From: Halosolutus gelatinilyticus
GTDB taxonomy: Archaea > Halobacteriota > Halobacteria > Halobacteriales > Natrialbaceae
Assembly: GCF_023028105.1 (NCBI RefSeq)
Contig: NZ_CP095491.1
Coordinates: forward strand, 496,001-560,000
DNA length: 64,000 nucleotides
Direction of reading: 5' to 3'
In this document: piece after piece, positions 35,601 to 44,555 of the stretch
Layout of the letters: each line of letters begins with the position of its first letter
How positions within the stretch are numbered: position 1 is the first letter of the stretch
The notes under the pieces: model-generated
Told to the model about the DNA's origin: nothing
Seen by the model: only the letters and a program-made list of their open reading frames with translations
Database searches by the model: none
Made by a program: the position numbers and the translations under genes

Positions 35601-36514
35601 CGACGGACCACCTCCGGGAGCAGGGCGCTTGCATTCAGCGTCGCGGCCGCCAGGCGCAACCGCGCGTCGCGCAGGTCCATCACCTTCGCCCCCAGCCACG
35701 TCGGGACCGAGACGTCGCGGTCGAGGATCGCGAGCGGTTTGTCGACGGACTGGTTCCCCAGCCAGAACTCGCGGGCGACGATCTGGTCGTACCCCCACTT
35801 CTCGCGGAAGTAGGACTCGCTCGCCAGGTTCTTCGCGGGATCGTGTCGGTTCCCCTCGTACTCGGCTCCGCCGCCCGGGCGGTGGGGGAACAACACCGAG
35901 GGACAGGTGCCAAACCGCCAGTCGGTCTCCCGCCAGTGGGCGACGAAGAAGTCGAGGTGCTCGCGGCCGATCACGTAGTTCTCGTCCCAGGCCAGTTCCT
36001 CGAGACAGTCCCGACGGAACGTCGTGATGTTCGGCACGAAGTCGAACTCCACGAGCGGGTACTCCGCGACCGTTTCGGCGGTCTTCGATCCCGTATCGCG
36101 GATCAGCACGTTACCCTCCTCGAACAGGTCGTGGCACAGACCCTGGATCCGGCCGTGCTCGAGCAGGAGGCCGCTGATCCCGCCGAACTCCGGTCGCTCC
36201 TCGAGTTGGCGGGCGAGGACGTCCGCGTTCGGCGGCACCTCGTGATCGCTGTCGACGATCGTCAAATACTCCTCGGAGAGCGCGTCGACGATCGCGTTGC
36301 GACCGGGGCCGAGACCCGCGTCGTAGGGCAGGTCGAGCAGTTCGAGGTCGAACGGCCACTCCCGATCGTAGAGGTGGCTGCGCTCCTCCGTCCGCCCGTC
36401 GTCGGCGACGTAGACGGTCTCGTAGGCGCCATCGGGGACTGACTCCAGGAGCGCCTCGAGCTTCTCGGTTCGGTTGAAGACCTTGACGCCGAGGGCGACG
36501 CTCGCGTTCGTCAC
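35597..36514 (-). CDS. Glycosyltransferase family 2 protein
   Basis: The 305-residue protein has the GT2 opening ALGVKVFNRTEKLEALLESV, a metal motif IVDSDHEVPPN near residue 93 and a conserved NITTFRRDCLEEL stretch. It probably uses a nucleotide sugar at the cytosolic face. No membrane segment is evident. It precedes and overlaps the sulfatase-like gene. The sugar and acceptor cannot be told. Confidence 0.82.
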   Translation of the reverse strand: MTNASVALGVKVFNRTEKLEALLESVPDGAYETVYVADDGRTEERSHLYDREWPFDLELLDLPYDAGLGPGRNAIVDALSEEYLTIVDSDHEVPPNADVLARQLEERPEFGGISGLLLEHGRIQGLCHDLFEEGNVLIRDTGSKTAETVAEYPLVEFDFVPNITTFRRDCLEELAWDENYVIGREHLDFFVAHWRETDWRFGTCPSVLFPHRPGGGAEYEGNRHDPAKNLASESYFREKWGYDQIVAREFWLGNQSVDKPLAILDRDVSVPTWLGAKVMDLRDARLRLAAATLNASALLPEVVRR

Positions 36515-36607
36515 CGTGCTCTCACCTCCGTTCGATCCGTGTCGTCTCGCCGTTCCATTCGCGGTGTTATCTGTGGTCGCATCGTTCTCACGTCCTGTAT
36601 CCGCATC

Positions 36608-37573
36608 TCACTCCCTGTAGCCGAGCGACGCCAGGCGATCCTGGACGTCGACGTCGATCGGTCGTCCGTCCTCGTCGATCGCGTCGGGTTCGAGCGTCGA
36701 CTCCCTCGTCCCCTCGTCGCGGGCCTCGAGTTCGATCCACGGCACCCGCCGGACGCTCGAGACGGGCTTGTCGGGGTGGCCCCAGATGCCGAGTTCGCCC
36801 AGCGCGTTCCCGTGGTCCGAACTCACTACCAGGGTTCCGTCAACGTTGTGCCGAAGCGCGTCGACCGCGTCCAGGCCGAGGCGGAGGTTGTCCGCGTAGG
36901 CCGCCCACACCTCGTCTCGCTCGAGGTCCCCGTCCCGGACGCGGCCCCACACGTTCAGCCCCGTTTCGTCCGCGTCGACGACCGAATCCGGCGATCCCCA
37001 CTCCTCGGGCCGGTAGCCCGCGTGCAGGTCCGGCCGATCGAGGAACGGGACGTGGGGCTGCATGCAGTGGACGACCACGCGATCGAACTCGCCGGAGCGG
37101 CGGGCGTCGATCGTCCGATCGGTGATCGGCTCGGGTCGGATCGAGCCGAGGTCGTCGTCCCAGGCGTACCGCCACACTTCGTCGAGCAGCCCGAGCGGGT
37201 GGTCGTCACCGAGGACTTCCGCGGAGAACGGGTTCCCGGTTACGTAGGCCGTCCGCGAGAGTTCGGCCGGATCCGTACGCTCGGGATCGAACGTCCGGCG
37301 CATCCACTCCTTCGACGAGCCCGCGACCGAGTCGATCGCGCCCGCCTCGACGGCCTCGGACGAAGGCAGCCACTCGTACTCGGGGGCGACGTCGGCCATC
37401 AGGTCGACCCGACAGGCGTCCAGCAGGACGAGCACGTCCCATTCGCGGTCGAAGACGGTCTCGTCGGCGAAGTCGCCCATCCACAGCTGCCGTCCGAGCC
37501 ACTCGTAGACGATCTTCATCGATCGTCGAACGCCGCGGTCCGGGAGCCGTCGCACGAATCGGCCGACGCCCAT
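36608..37573 (-). CDS. Sulfatase-like hydrolase/transferase, family A member 5
   Basis: The 321-residue protein is a fifth member of the family seen at 8.5-14 kb: REWDVLVLLDACRVD, SVAGSSKEWMRRTF with the likely Ser nucleophile, HCMQPHVPFL, SSDHGNALGELG and LASLGYRE at the end. As in member 3, Asn replaces Glu in the last metal motif. It has higher GC than the cluster 1 members, so it has been in this GC context longer or came from a different source. A start at residue 19 (MKIVYEWL) is possible. Confidence 0.8.
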   Translation of the reverse strand: MGVGRFVRRLPDRGVRRSMKIVYEWLGRQLWMGDFADETVFDREWDVLVLLDACRVDLMADVAPEYEWLPSSEAVEAGAIDSVAGSSKEWMRRTFDPERTDPAELSRTAYVTGNPFSAEVLGDDHPLGLLDEVWRYAWDDDLGSIRPEPITDRTIDARRSGEFDRVVVHCMQPHVPFLDRPDLHAGYRPEEWGSPDSVVDADETGLNVWGRVRDGDLERDEVWAAYADNLRLGLDAVDALRHNVDGTLVVSSDHGNALGELGIWGHPDKPVSSVRRVPWIELEARDEGTRESTLEPDAIDEDGRPIDVDVQDRLASLGYRE

Positions 37574-37631
37574 CAGCCGACCACCTCCCGAAGCGGCTCC
37601 GGACGTCTCCGCGGATACGACGCTCCCGACG

Positions 37632-39053
37632 TCATGCGTATCCCAAGTCCTCCAGCTGTCGCATCACCGATTCGTCCAGTTCGCGGTCCTCGGAGACGTC
37701 GGTCCGCCGATCGATCGTCTCGACGAGCGCCTCGAGCCGCCCCCGCGGGTCATCGTAGGGCGACTCGCCCCACTCCTCGAACCCGTCGAACGTCTCGTAG
37801 CCGAAGTAGCCGCGGACGGCGACGCCGTCGAGCCACTCGGCGCGGTGGTCGAGGTTTTCGAACCCCTTTCGGCGCAGGGCGTCGAGGTGTCGCTCGGGCA
37901 GCCCGTGGTACTCGACGAGGGTTTCGCCCTCGCGGAACCCGTCCGCCGCGGGCTCCCCGGTGTCACCATCCGCACTCTCGGACTGGGGTTCCCGAACGGG
38001 ACCGGGATCGGCGTCCGGGAGGTCGGTGAGGTCCCGCCCCCGCGCCTCGGGATCGGACTCGAGGCCCGCCGCGGCAAGGACGGTTTCGTGGACGTCCATG
38101 AGCGAGACCGATCGATCGTTGTATGCGACCCCCTCGACGCTCCCGTCCCGGGCGTCGTAGACCGACAGCGGGATGCGGGCGAGTTCCGGGTAGATGCCCG
38201 AGAGGTGCTCCCAGCCGCCGTGTTCGCCGAGGAGTTCGCCGTGGTCGCTGACCGTGACGATCACGTCGAACGACTCGCGCAGTTCGGCGAAGATCCGTTC
38301 GTAAACGCGCGAGAGGTACCGGACGCAGTCGTCGTACGCCCGCCGCAGGTCCGCGGGATCGTCGTCGGGTTCCCCGAGCGAAGCGGCGAGTCCGTCGATG
38401 TCGACGTCGACCGTCTTCCACTCCGGAGGCGGGTCGTACGGCGAGTGGGCCTCCATCAGGTTCAGGAAGACGAACTCGTCGTCGCCGAACCTCGCGTCGC
38501 GAACCATCTCGAGTGCGGTGCTCGCGCCCTCGTCGACGTGCTCGACCTGACTCGCGAGCGGGGTGTCTCGAAGTTTCAGTACGGCGCCGTGTTTCAGCGA
38601 CGGGAGCGTCCGATTATCCCCCAGCAGGACCTCCTTGAGCGCGCGGGCGTACCGCTCCGGCCCCTGGTCGCGCGTCTCCGCGATGAAGCCGTCCCAGTCG
38701 AACAGGTCGTCACCGTGATGTCGGATGCGCCAGCTCAGCTCGAACTCGTCGAAGCCGCGATCGGCGTCGAAGACGGGCGAGAGGTTCGGGTTCGCGCTGA
38801 ACGCTCGCGTCGCGTAGCCGGCCGTCTGCAGGCGCTCGGCGAGCAGGGGGCCGGGGCAGTCGAAGGTCTGTGCATCGGCGTAGACGCCGACCTCGCTCGC
38901 GTACCTGCCGGTGAACAGCGAGGCGTGGGCCGGAACCGTCCAGTGGCTCGTGCTCCAGGCGTGCTCGAACCGCGTGCCGGGCAGCCAGTCGAAGTGCTCC
39001 TCGAAGGCGTCGTACCGGAGCGTGTCGAGGACGACTAGTGCGACGTTGGTCAT
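37632..39053 (-). CDS. Sulfatase-family protein, Thr in place of Cys
   Basis: The 473-residue protein is the most canonical sulfatase of the set: VVLDTLRYDAF with Asp10, then T39-V-P-A-H43 followed by ASLFTGRY. Sulfatases read C-x-P-S-R there, so both the formylglycine Cys and the Arg are missing. NLMEAHSPYDPP and TVSDHGELLGEHGGWEH complete the metal site. It ends LEDLGYA. The Thr suggests chemistry like that of LtaS- or EptA-type phosphotransferases, by inference. It follows the GT2 gene at 39082 by 28 bases. Confidence 0.85.
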   Translation of the reverse strand: MTNVALVVLDTLRYDAFEEHFDWLPGTRFEHAWSTSHWTVPAHASLFTGRYASEVGVYADAQTFDCPGPLLAERLQTAGYATRAFSANPNLSPVFDADRGFDEFELSWRIRHHGDDLFDWDGFIAETRDQGPERYARALKEVLLGDNRTLPSLKHGAVLKLRDTPLASQVEHVDEGASTALEMVRDARFGDDEFVFLNLMEAHSPYDPPPEWKTVDVDIDGLAASLGEPDDDPADLRRAYDDCVRYLSRVYERIFAELRESFDVIVTVSDHGELLGEHGGWEHLSGIYPELARIPLSVYDARDGSVEGVAYNDRSVSLMDVHETVLAAAGLESDPEARGRDLTDLPDADPGPVREPQSESADGDTGEPAADGFREGETLVEYHGLPERHLDALRRKGFENLDHRAEWLDGVAVRGYFGYETFDGFEEWGESPYDDPRGRLEALVETIDRRTDVSEDRELDESVMRQLEDLGYA

Positions 39054-39081
39054 AGTTCGATTGAGGGGGTAGCGTTCTTCG

Positions 39082-39801
39082 TCATCTGTCGGATCGAACG
39101 GCGTTCGGGAGGTCGTAGCGGATCGTATCGACGAGGTTCCAGAACCCCTTGCGCCAGAGCCAGTCGTTGACCCGCCCCGGCAGGGTGTCGGGGACGATGA
39201 CCTCCTCGTACCGTCTGGGGTACTCCCGGCGCAGGCGGGCCTCGAGGTCCTCGTCGATCGTCGCCCGCGGCTGGTCGGGGTGGTGCATGCTGACCTCGTC
39301 GCGATAGGCGCAGCGACCGGAAGCGTCGCGTTCCATCCGCCAGCCGAACTCGGTGTCGTCGCGCCAGCCGGCGAACTCGGAGCGGAAGCCGCCGACGTTG
39401 AGCGCCGCCTCGCGATCGAACGCGAGGTTGCAGCCGACGTAGCGGCGCTCGCCGTCGTAGGTTCGGCCGCCGCGGACGCTTCCCTCGAGGCAGACCAGGC
39501 CCGGATCGCGATCGAACGCGGCCTCGATCCGCGAGAGCCACTCGCCGGACGGCCGACAGTCGTCGTCGGTCAGCGCGACGATCTCGCCGCGAGCCTCCCG
39601 GATGCCCGCGTTGCGCGCCTCGCAGATGTCGAGCGTCGCGTCGTCGACGACGATCGCCTCGTAGGCGTCGGCCGTCTGCGCGCGGAGGCGGTCGACGACT
39701 GCGTCGTGGTCGTTCGCCGGGATCGTCGGCACGACCACCGAGATCCGGGGATCCGGGTGGTCGATCGGTCGGGAGATCCCCGCCACGGCCGCGGCGGTCA
39801 C
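39082..39801 (-). CDS. Glycosyltransferase family 2 protein, GTG start
   Basis: The 239-residue protein has RISVVVPTIPANDHDAVVDR near the N-terminus, then ALTDDDCRPSGEW for metal and nucleotide binding and GWRDDTEFGWRM, a typical GT2 acceptor-site pattern. It starts with GTG at 39801; the last bases of that codon overlap the stop of the upstream gene (GTGA). It lacks membrane segments. It probably adds one sugar in the pathway of this operon. Confidence 0.82.
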   Translation of the reverse strand: MTAAAVAGISRPIDHPDPRISVVVPTIPANDHDAVVDRLRAQTADAYEAIVVDDATLDICEARNAGIREARGEIVALTDDDCRPSGEWLSRIEAAFDRDPGLVCLEGSVRGGRTYDGERRYVGCNLAFDREAALNVGGFRSEFAGWRDDTEFGWRMERDASGRCAYRDEVSMHHPDQPRATIDEDLEARLRREYPRRYEEVIVPDTLPGRVNDWLWRKGFWNLVDTIRYDLPNAVRSDR

Positions 39802-41009
39802 TCGTCGGTCACCCCCTCGAGCGCCGTTCGTTCCGCCTCGTCGGCGTCGCTTTCCTCGGGTGCCTCCCGCCGCGGTGGGTCCTCGGCGAGCCGAGAACCC
39901 GGCGCTCCGGCGGCCACCTCCTCGACGACCTCTCGGAGCCCCCGGGCGAACCGATCGTACTCGTACCGCCGCGCCTCCTCGCGGATCTCCACCGAGTCGA
40001 AGTCGTCGGGATCGAACCGGCGAACGGCGTCCCGGATCGACGCGACGGTCGGCTCGAAGCGGAGGCCAGTCCGCTCGCCCTGGACCTGATACCGCGTGAA
40101 TCCCTCGTCCACGCCGAGCAGCGGTTTCCCGGCCATCATCGCCTCCGCCCCGACGAGGCCGAAGTCCTCCTGCTTCGGCGCGTAGACGACCGCGGTGGCC
40201 CGAGCGACGAGCGACTCGATGTCGTCAACGTAGCCTCGCACCTCGACGTTGTCGTGGGCCGCCGCGATCGCTTCGAGTCGTTCGCGCTGTTTCCCGTCGC
40301 CCGCGATCACGAGCCGTTCGTCGAGCCCCGCGAACGCTTTCGCGATCAGATCGATCCGCTTCTCGGGGGCGAGCCGCGACCAGGTGACGAAGTAGCCGTC
40401 GTCGCCCTCGTCGCGCCAGTCGCCGGTGACCGGCGGGTAGACGACCTCGGCGTCGCGATCGTAGAAGCGTCGAATCCGATCGCGGACGAGCTCGCTGTTC
40501 GCGACGAACCGATCGACGTAGTCGTTGGCCTCCTTGTCCATCGCCCGCCACGCCTTCGCGTAGCCCTTGATCGCGGTCTCGACGAACGGATACTCGAACG
40601 ACGAGAGCCGATCGCGGTAGAGGTCATACAGCCACCGCGGCGGGCTGTGGGGGTAGTGGACGATCCGCTGGTCGACCTCCGGAACGTAGTACTTCGACAG
40701 CGGCGCGCTCTCGAGGACCACGTCGTATCCGGCGAGATCGTCGTGGGCGTCGGTCAGGTCGAGCGCGACGTTGAGCGTCTCGAGGGGGTTCATCCCCTCG
40801 TTTTTCCACTCGAGGAACGGCCGCCACGGAAGCGAGGTGTACTTGGCCTGCCGGAACGGGATCACCTCGACGTCGTCCGGCAGATCCGTCCCTTCCGCGA
40901 CGTAGGTCGTGTAGATCGGCGCGTCGAGCACTCGGGCGGCCTCGATCGCGAACTCCTCGCCGCCGCCGACGCCGGGAAAGCGATCGTGGAGGATCGCGAC
41001 GTCGGTCAC
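39798..41009 (-). CDS. Glycosyltransferase family 4 (GT-B), GTG start
   Basis: The protein of 403 residues begins TDVAILHDRFPGVGGGEEFAIE and carries VYPPVTGDW, the WSRLAPEKRIDLI segment and the nucleotide-sugar site EDFGLVGAEAMMAGKPLLG. I start at the GTG at 41009, which overlaps the upstream stop as GTGA; the longer open frame upstream is Arg/Pro-rich shadow of the preceding gene. The C-terminal 30 residues are Asp/Glu-rich and probably disordered. It resembles the GT4 at 14168. Confidence 0.85.
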   Translation of the reverse strand: MTDVAILHDRFPGVGGGEEFAIEAARVLDAPIYTTYVAEGTDLPDDVEVIPFRQAKYTSLPWRPFLEWKNEGMNPLETLNVALDLTDAHDDLAGYDVVLESAPLSKYYVPEVDQRIVHYPHSPPRWLYDLYRDRLSSFEYPFVETAIKGYAKAWRAMDKEANDYVDRFVANSELVRDRIRRFYDRDAEVVYPPVTGDWRDEGDDGYFVTWSRLAPEKRIDLIAKAFAGLDERLVIAGDGKQRERLEAIAAAHDNVEVRGYVDDIESLVARATAVVYAPKQEDFGLVGAEAMMAGKPLLGVDEGFTRYQVQGERTGLRFEPTVASIRDAVRRFDPDDFDSVEIREEARRYEYDRFARGLREVVEEVAAGAPGSRLAEDPPRREAPEESDADEAERTALEGVTDE

Positions 41010-42166
41010 TGTAACACCTCCCGGAGTTCCCGATCGGGCGCCCAGGTCCCGTCGATCGTTTCGTCCTCGTCGCCGCGGGCGCGGACGAGGGCGACGCTCG
41101 CGCGAAGCAGCGAGACCTGCGTGTCGAACAGCGCGTAGGCGGGCTGGAGCGGGCCGAGCGCGTCCCGCGAGCCGAGGGTCGTAAAGCCGAACAGCGCAGC
41201 CGGGACCGCGAGTCCGAAGGGGCCGGCCAGGGCCAGCGACCCGACCGTCGCGAGCGCGATCGAACCGGCGAGGAGCCAGGGCGAGATCACCATGAACCAC
41301 CAGTTGAACGGCAGCACGACCCGGCCGTAGAGCCCGTGACTACCGATCGCGTCGCGCTGTCGCCACAGCAGTCGTAACAGCCCCATCGCCCGACGGTCCT
41401 TCTGTTCGCGACGCTTGCCGAACTCGGAGTGGGCCGCCTCCCGGTAGTGAATCTCCGGATCGAAGACGACTCGGCCGCCGTTGCGGCGGATCTTCAGCGC
41501 GAGTTCGGAGTCGTCGGCGACCGAGTCCGAGTCGATGGGGACGATCGCGTCGCGTTCGAACGCGGAGAACGGACCGTGGAAGATCAGCGTCGAATCGAGG
41601 TGCGACTCGAGCACCTGGATCATCGTCTGGACGTCCCGGTAGCCCTGTTCGACCTCGCTGCCGCCGATCACCTCGGCGTTGCGGCCCGTCACCGCCGCGA
41701 CCTCTGGATCGGCGAGGTTCGCCGCCGCCTTCCGGACGGCGTCGGGCGCGATCCGAGAGTCGCAGTCGGTTTTGACGACGATCTCGCTGGCAGCGGCGGC
41801 GTAGGCTTCGTTCAGCGCGGTCGCCAGCCCCTCGCGTTCGTCCTTGTGGATGAGCGTCAGTTCCGGCGCCGATCGGCCCGCGAAAAACGTCTCGACCAGT
41901 TCGGCCGTCCCGTCGTCGCTCGAGTCGACGACGACGATCTCGACCCGGTCCATCGGGTAGTCCAGTTCGACGAGTTCTTCGAGTTTCGATTCGACGATCG
42001 CCGCCTCGTTGTAGGTCGGAAGGACGATGCTGACCGACGGCTCCCGTGGCCACCCGTTCGCCGGAGAACCCGACGGTCGCAGGAGATAGTACGCGGCGAG
42101 ATAGGTCACGTAGGGAAGACCCGTAAGCGTCAACAGCGCGAAACAAGCCCTGAGGAGTCGTCTCAT
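41006..42166 (-). CDS. Membrane-bound glycosyltransferase family 2 protein
   Basis: The 386-residue protein has an N-terminal membrane segment (residues about 5-27), a GT2 core (VSIVLPTYNEAAIVESKLEEL, KTDCDSRI) and two or three C-terminal membrane segments (near 270-330). The layout resembles polyisoprenyl-sugar synthases and hyaluronan-synthase-type GT2 enzymes. Being first in the operon and membrane-embedded, it could start the lipid-linked chain. It overlaps the next gene by GTGA. Substrate unknown. Confidence 0.82.
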   Translation of the reverse strand: MRRLLRACFALLTLTGLPYVTYLAAYYLLRPSGSPANGWPREPSVSIVLPTYNEAAIVESKLEELVELDYPMDRVEIVVVDSSDDGTAELVETFFAGRSAPELTLIHKDEREGLATALNEAYAAAASEIVVKTDCDSRIAPDAVRKAAANLADPEVAAVTGRNAEVIGGSEVEQGYRDVQTMIQVLESHLDSTLIFHGPFSAFERDAIVPIDSDSVADDSELALKIRRNGGRVVFDPEIHYREAAHSEFGKRREQKDRRAMGLLRLLWRQRDAIGSHGLYGRVVLPFNWWFMVISPWLLAGSIALATVGSLALAGPFGLAVPAALFGFTTLGSRDALGPLQPAYALFDTQVSLLRASVALVRARGDEDETIDGTWAPDRELREVLQ

Positions 42167-42496
42167 AGACGTCTGGAGGAAGCCTCAACGGACCGCCTTA
42201 AAAGAGACCGGCTTGCATTGTTATACGAGTGCCGTCTCGTGGCGGTCACGGGCCAGCACGAACCGCGTCCACCCGATCGTTCGGGATGGCCTCGTCGGGA
42301 CGATTGCAATCTCTGCGCGCGATACCTAGCATGGGACCGATGCGAGACCGCGTGCGCACGTTCGCGCCCATCGGTGGCTTTTTGCTCCCGGCCTCGCATG
42401 ATTGAGTAGCCGATCGACGCCCGCGAACGCCATCACAATTTTGTTATGCGTACCGCTTTCGGTATGCTTTTAGGGCGGTGAGTCCAACCCACTCCC
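42167..42496. other. Intergenic region holding the ribK control region
   Basis: This 330-base stretch has no gene. The left end holds CCTTAAAAG near 42196, a possible minus-strand TATA for the seven-gene operon (CTTTTAAGG on that strand). The right end holds the ribK operator and TATA. No FMN riboswitch is seen. Confidence 0.5.
42448..42467 (+). promoter_or_regulatory. Probable RbkR operator overlapping the ribK TATA box
   Basis: A perfect inverted repeat TACCG-CTTT-CGGTA (42451-42464) extends to GC/GC outer pairs with one mismatch. It touches the TATA element GCTTTTA (42466-42472). Transcription would begin near 42496, at the ATG. Archaeal fused HTH-riboflavin kinases (RbkR) repress their own promoters, so autorepression is the likely use. 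Confidence 0.5.
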
Positions 42497-43204
42497 ATGT
42501 CACTCACATCGGAGTCCGCCGTCGGCTACGACGAACTGGCCGTGCTCAAGCTCCTCGCGCTCGAGGGCGGGCTCGAGGGCGACGTGAAAATCTCCTGTTC
42601 TCATCTCGCGACTCGACTCGACGCCTCGAATCAGACCGCCTCGCGCCGGCTCCAGCGCCTCGAGAGCGCCGACCTGCTCGAGCGCGACACCGTCAGCGAC
42701 GGCCAGTGGGTCGCGATCACCGACGCCGGCGAGCGCGCGCTCCACGCCGAGTACGAGGACTACCGCCGCATCTTCGAGTCCGACTCCCAGGTCGAACTCG
42801 ACGGGACGATCACCAGCGGGATGGGCGAGGGCCGCCACTACATCTCGCTGCCGGGGTACAAACGCCAGTTCGAGGAGCGGCTGGGCTACGAGCCGTTCCC
42901 CGGGACGTTGAACGTCGACCTCCGAGAGGACAGCGTCCGTCGACGGAGCGCGATCGCCTCGCTCGAACCGGTCCCAATCGACGGCTGGGAGGACGAGGAC
43001 CGGACCTACGGCCCCGCGGTCTGCCACCCGGCGACGATCGAGACTGTCGACGGCGACGCGTACGAGGACGCCCACGTCATCGCGCCCGAACGGACCCACC
43101 ACGACGAGGACCAGCTCGAGGTCATCGCCCCCGACAAACTCCGCGAGACGCTCGACCTGGACGACGGCGACCACGTCACCATCTCGGTGGGTGACGGACG
43201 ATGA
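42497..43204 (+). CDS. ribK: CTP-dependent riboflavin kinase with N-terminal HTH (RibK/RbkR)
   Basis: The 235-residue protein has an N-terminal winged helix (residues about 12-85, [18 protein letters not shown]) and a C-terminal DUF120 kinase domain ([28 protein letters not shown]). It makes FMN from riboflavin with CTP. The fused HTH is known in archaea to act as repressor of riboflavin genes (RbkR). The message is probably leaderless. Its stop overlaps the ribB start (ATGA). Confidence 0.93.
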   Translation: MSLTSESAVGYDELAVLKLLALEGGLEGDVKISCSHLATRLDASNQTASRRLQRLESADLLERDTVSDGQWVAITDAGERALHAEYEDYRRIFESDSQVELDGTITSGMGEGRHYISLPGYKRQFEERLGYEPFPGTLNVDLREDSVRRRSAIASLEPVPIDGWEDEDRTYGPAVCHPATIETVDGDAYEDAHVIAPERTHHDEDQLEVIAPDKLRETLDLDDGDHVTISVGDGR

Positions 43205-43914
43205 CCGGCCATCACGCCGGCGCTCGGTCGGACGCGGGGCCGAGTGAGGCCGGCGCGGGCGCCGCGGACGCCGATCCGTTCGATCGAGCCGTCGAGTCGC
43301 TTCGCGTCGGCGAGCCCGTGCTGGTCCACGACGCGGCCGATCGCGAGGGCGAGACCGACCTCATCTACCACGCCGACGCCGTCACGCCCGAGGCCGTCGC
43401 CCGGCTTCGAAACGACGCCGGCGGGCTGATCTGCGTCGCATTCGGTCACGAGATCGCGGAGGCGTTCGACCTTCCGTTCTACATCGAAGCGGTCGACCAC
43501 CCCGCCGCGGGCGATCACGAACTCGGCTACGACGAGCGCTCCTCGTTCTCGCTGACGGTCAACCATCAGGACACCTACACCGGGATCACCGACGCCGATC
43601 GATCGACGACCATCCGGGCGCTCGGCGACGCGGCGGCCGCCCCATCTCAGATCGATTTCGCCGAAGAGTTCCGCGTTCCGGGCCACGTCCACCTGCTGAA
43701 GGCCGCGCCCGACCTGCTTGCCCAGCGCGAGGGCCACACCGAACTCGGCGTCGCCCTCGCCGACGCGGCCGGTCTTCCGACCGCGGTCGTCGTCTGCGAG
43801 ATGCTCGACGACGAGACCGGACACGCGCTCACGCCCGCCGACGCCCGCGCCTACGCCGATCGGCACGGCTTTACCTACCTGGAGGGCAGCGAGATCACCG
43901 CGCGACTTGGGTAA
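43201..43914 (+). CDS. ribB: 3,4-dihydroxy-2-butanone 4-phosphate synthase
   Basis: The 237-residue enzyme converts ribulose-5-phosphate to dihydroxybutanone phosphate and formate, the four-carbon unit of riboflavin. The acidic active-site loop DREGETDL is near residue 47, HAD near 60, and a haloarchaeal [16 protein letters not shown] region follows. GHVHLLKA and [15 protein letters not shown] are conserved. It has no fused GTP cyclohydrolase. It is translationally coupled to ribK. Confidence 0.93.
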   Translation: MTGHHAGARSDAGPSEAGAGAADADPFDRAVESLRVGEPVLVHDAADREGETDLIYHADAVTPEAVARLRNDAGGLICVAFGHEIAEAFDLPFYIEAVDHPAAGDHELGYDERSSFSLTVNHQDTYTGITDADRSTTIRALGDAAAAPSQIDFAEEFRVPGHVHLLKAAPDLLAQREGHTELGVALADAAGLPTAVVVCEMLDDETGHALTPADARAYADRHGFTYLEGSEITARLG

Positions 43915-43957
43915 CGTCGCCGTACCCGATCGTCCGCTCCCGGTCCGGTTCTCGCCG

Positions 43958-44308
43958 TCAATCGTCGTCGGATCCGATCGAGACCCGATCCGCTCGGGTC
44001 CCGGCCCGATACACAGCGTACAGCACGAGCACGGCGATCGTAAAGTCGAAACTGTGCTCGACGAGGTGGTGGACCGTCATCGGCACCAGTCCGAACACGG
44101 TCCCGAGACCGACGACCGATCGGACCACGAGCAGCCCGAGGACCACGGTGATCAGTAGATACCGCGTCGATCGCCGGCGTCGATAGGCGACGACGCCGCA
44201 GCAGAAGAGGATCGTCGTCCCGACGACGGCGAGGACGATGATCGCCACCAGCACCGGCGCCAGTTGCGGGTCCAGCCACGGGATGTCGAACGGGCTCGTG
44301 TGGTCCAT
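43958..44308 (-). CDS. Small membrane protein of unknown function
   Basis: The 116-residue protein has about three membrane segments (16-38, 48-70, 80-98), with a CC pair in the first, a basic YRRRRSTRY loop and an acidic C-terminus. I do not recognise a family. It is convergent with ribB and divergent from the HTH gene at 44556; small membrane proteins next to two-HTH regulators recur in haloarchaea, so the regulator may control it. Confidence 0.7.
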   Translation of the reverse strand: MDHTSPFDIPWLDPQLAPVLVAIIVLAVVGTTILFCCGVVAYRRRRSTRYLLITVVLGLLVVRSVVGLGTVFGLVPMTVHHLVEHSFDFTIAVLVLYAVYRAGTRADRVSIGSDDD

Positions 44309-44555
44309 AGCGGCGATCGTATACCGTACCTGGGTGAAAACGTCATGTAGGCTCTTCGGTTACGGTCATTAGAGCGCCCGAACGAGCGTCAGCCGCTCCG
44401 GTCCCGTCGACTCGAGTTACGCGGTCCGTACGCGGGCCAGGGCCGTCGGGACCGTTCCCAGCCGCCGGGAACGATCGACCCGCGTTATGACGGGTCTCCT
44501 CGTAGTACGCACCGTCCCCGCTCGATCGTCCGGGACGAACGTACACGAAATCCAT

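Noticed and set aside
37632-39053. True arylsulfatase
   Set aside because: The Cys and Arg of the C-x-P-S-R active-site motif are Thr and His, so formylglycine cannot form.
42167-42496. FMN riboswitch before ribK
   Set aside because: No RFN-like conserved pairing is present, the message looks leaderless, and an HTH operator explains the control better.
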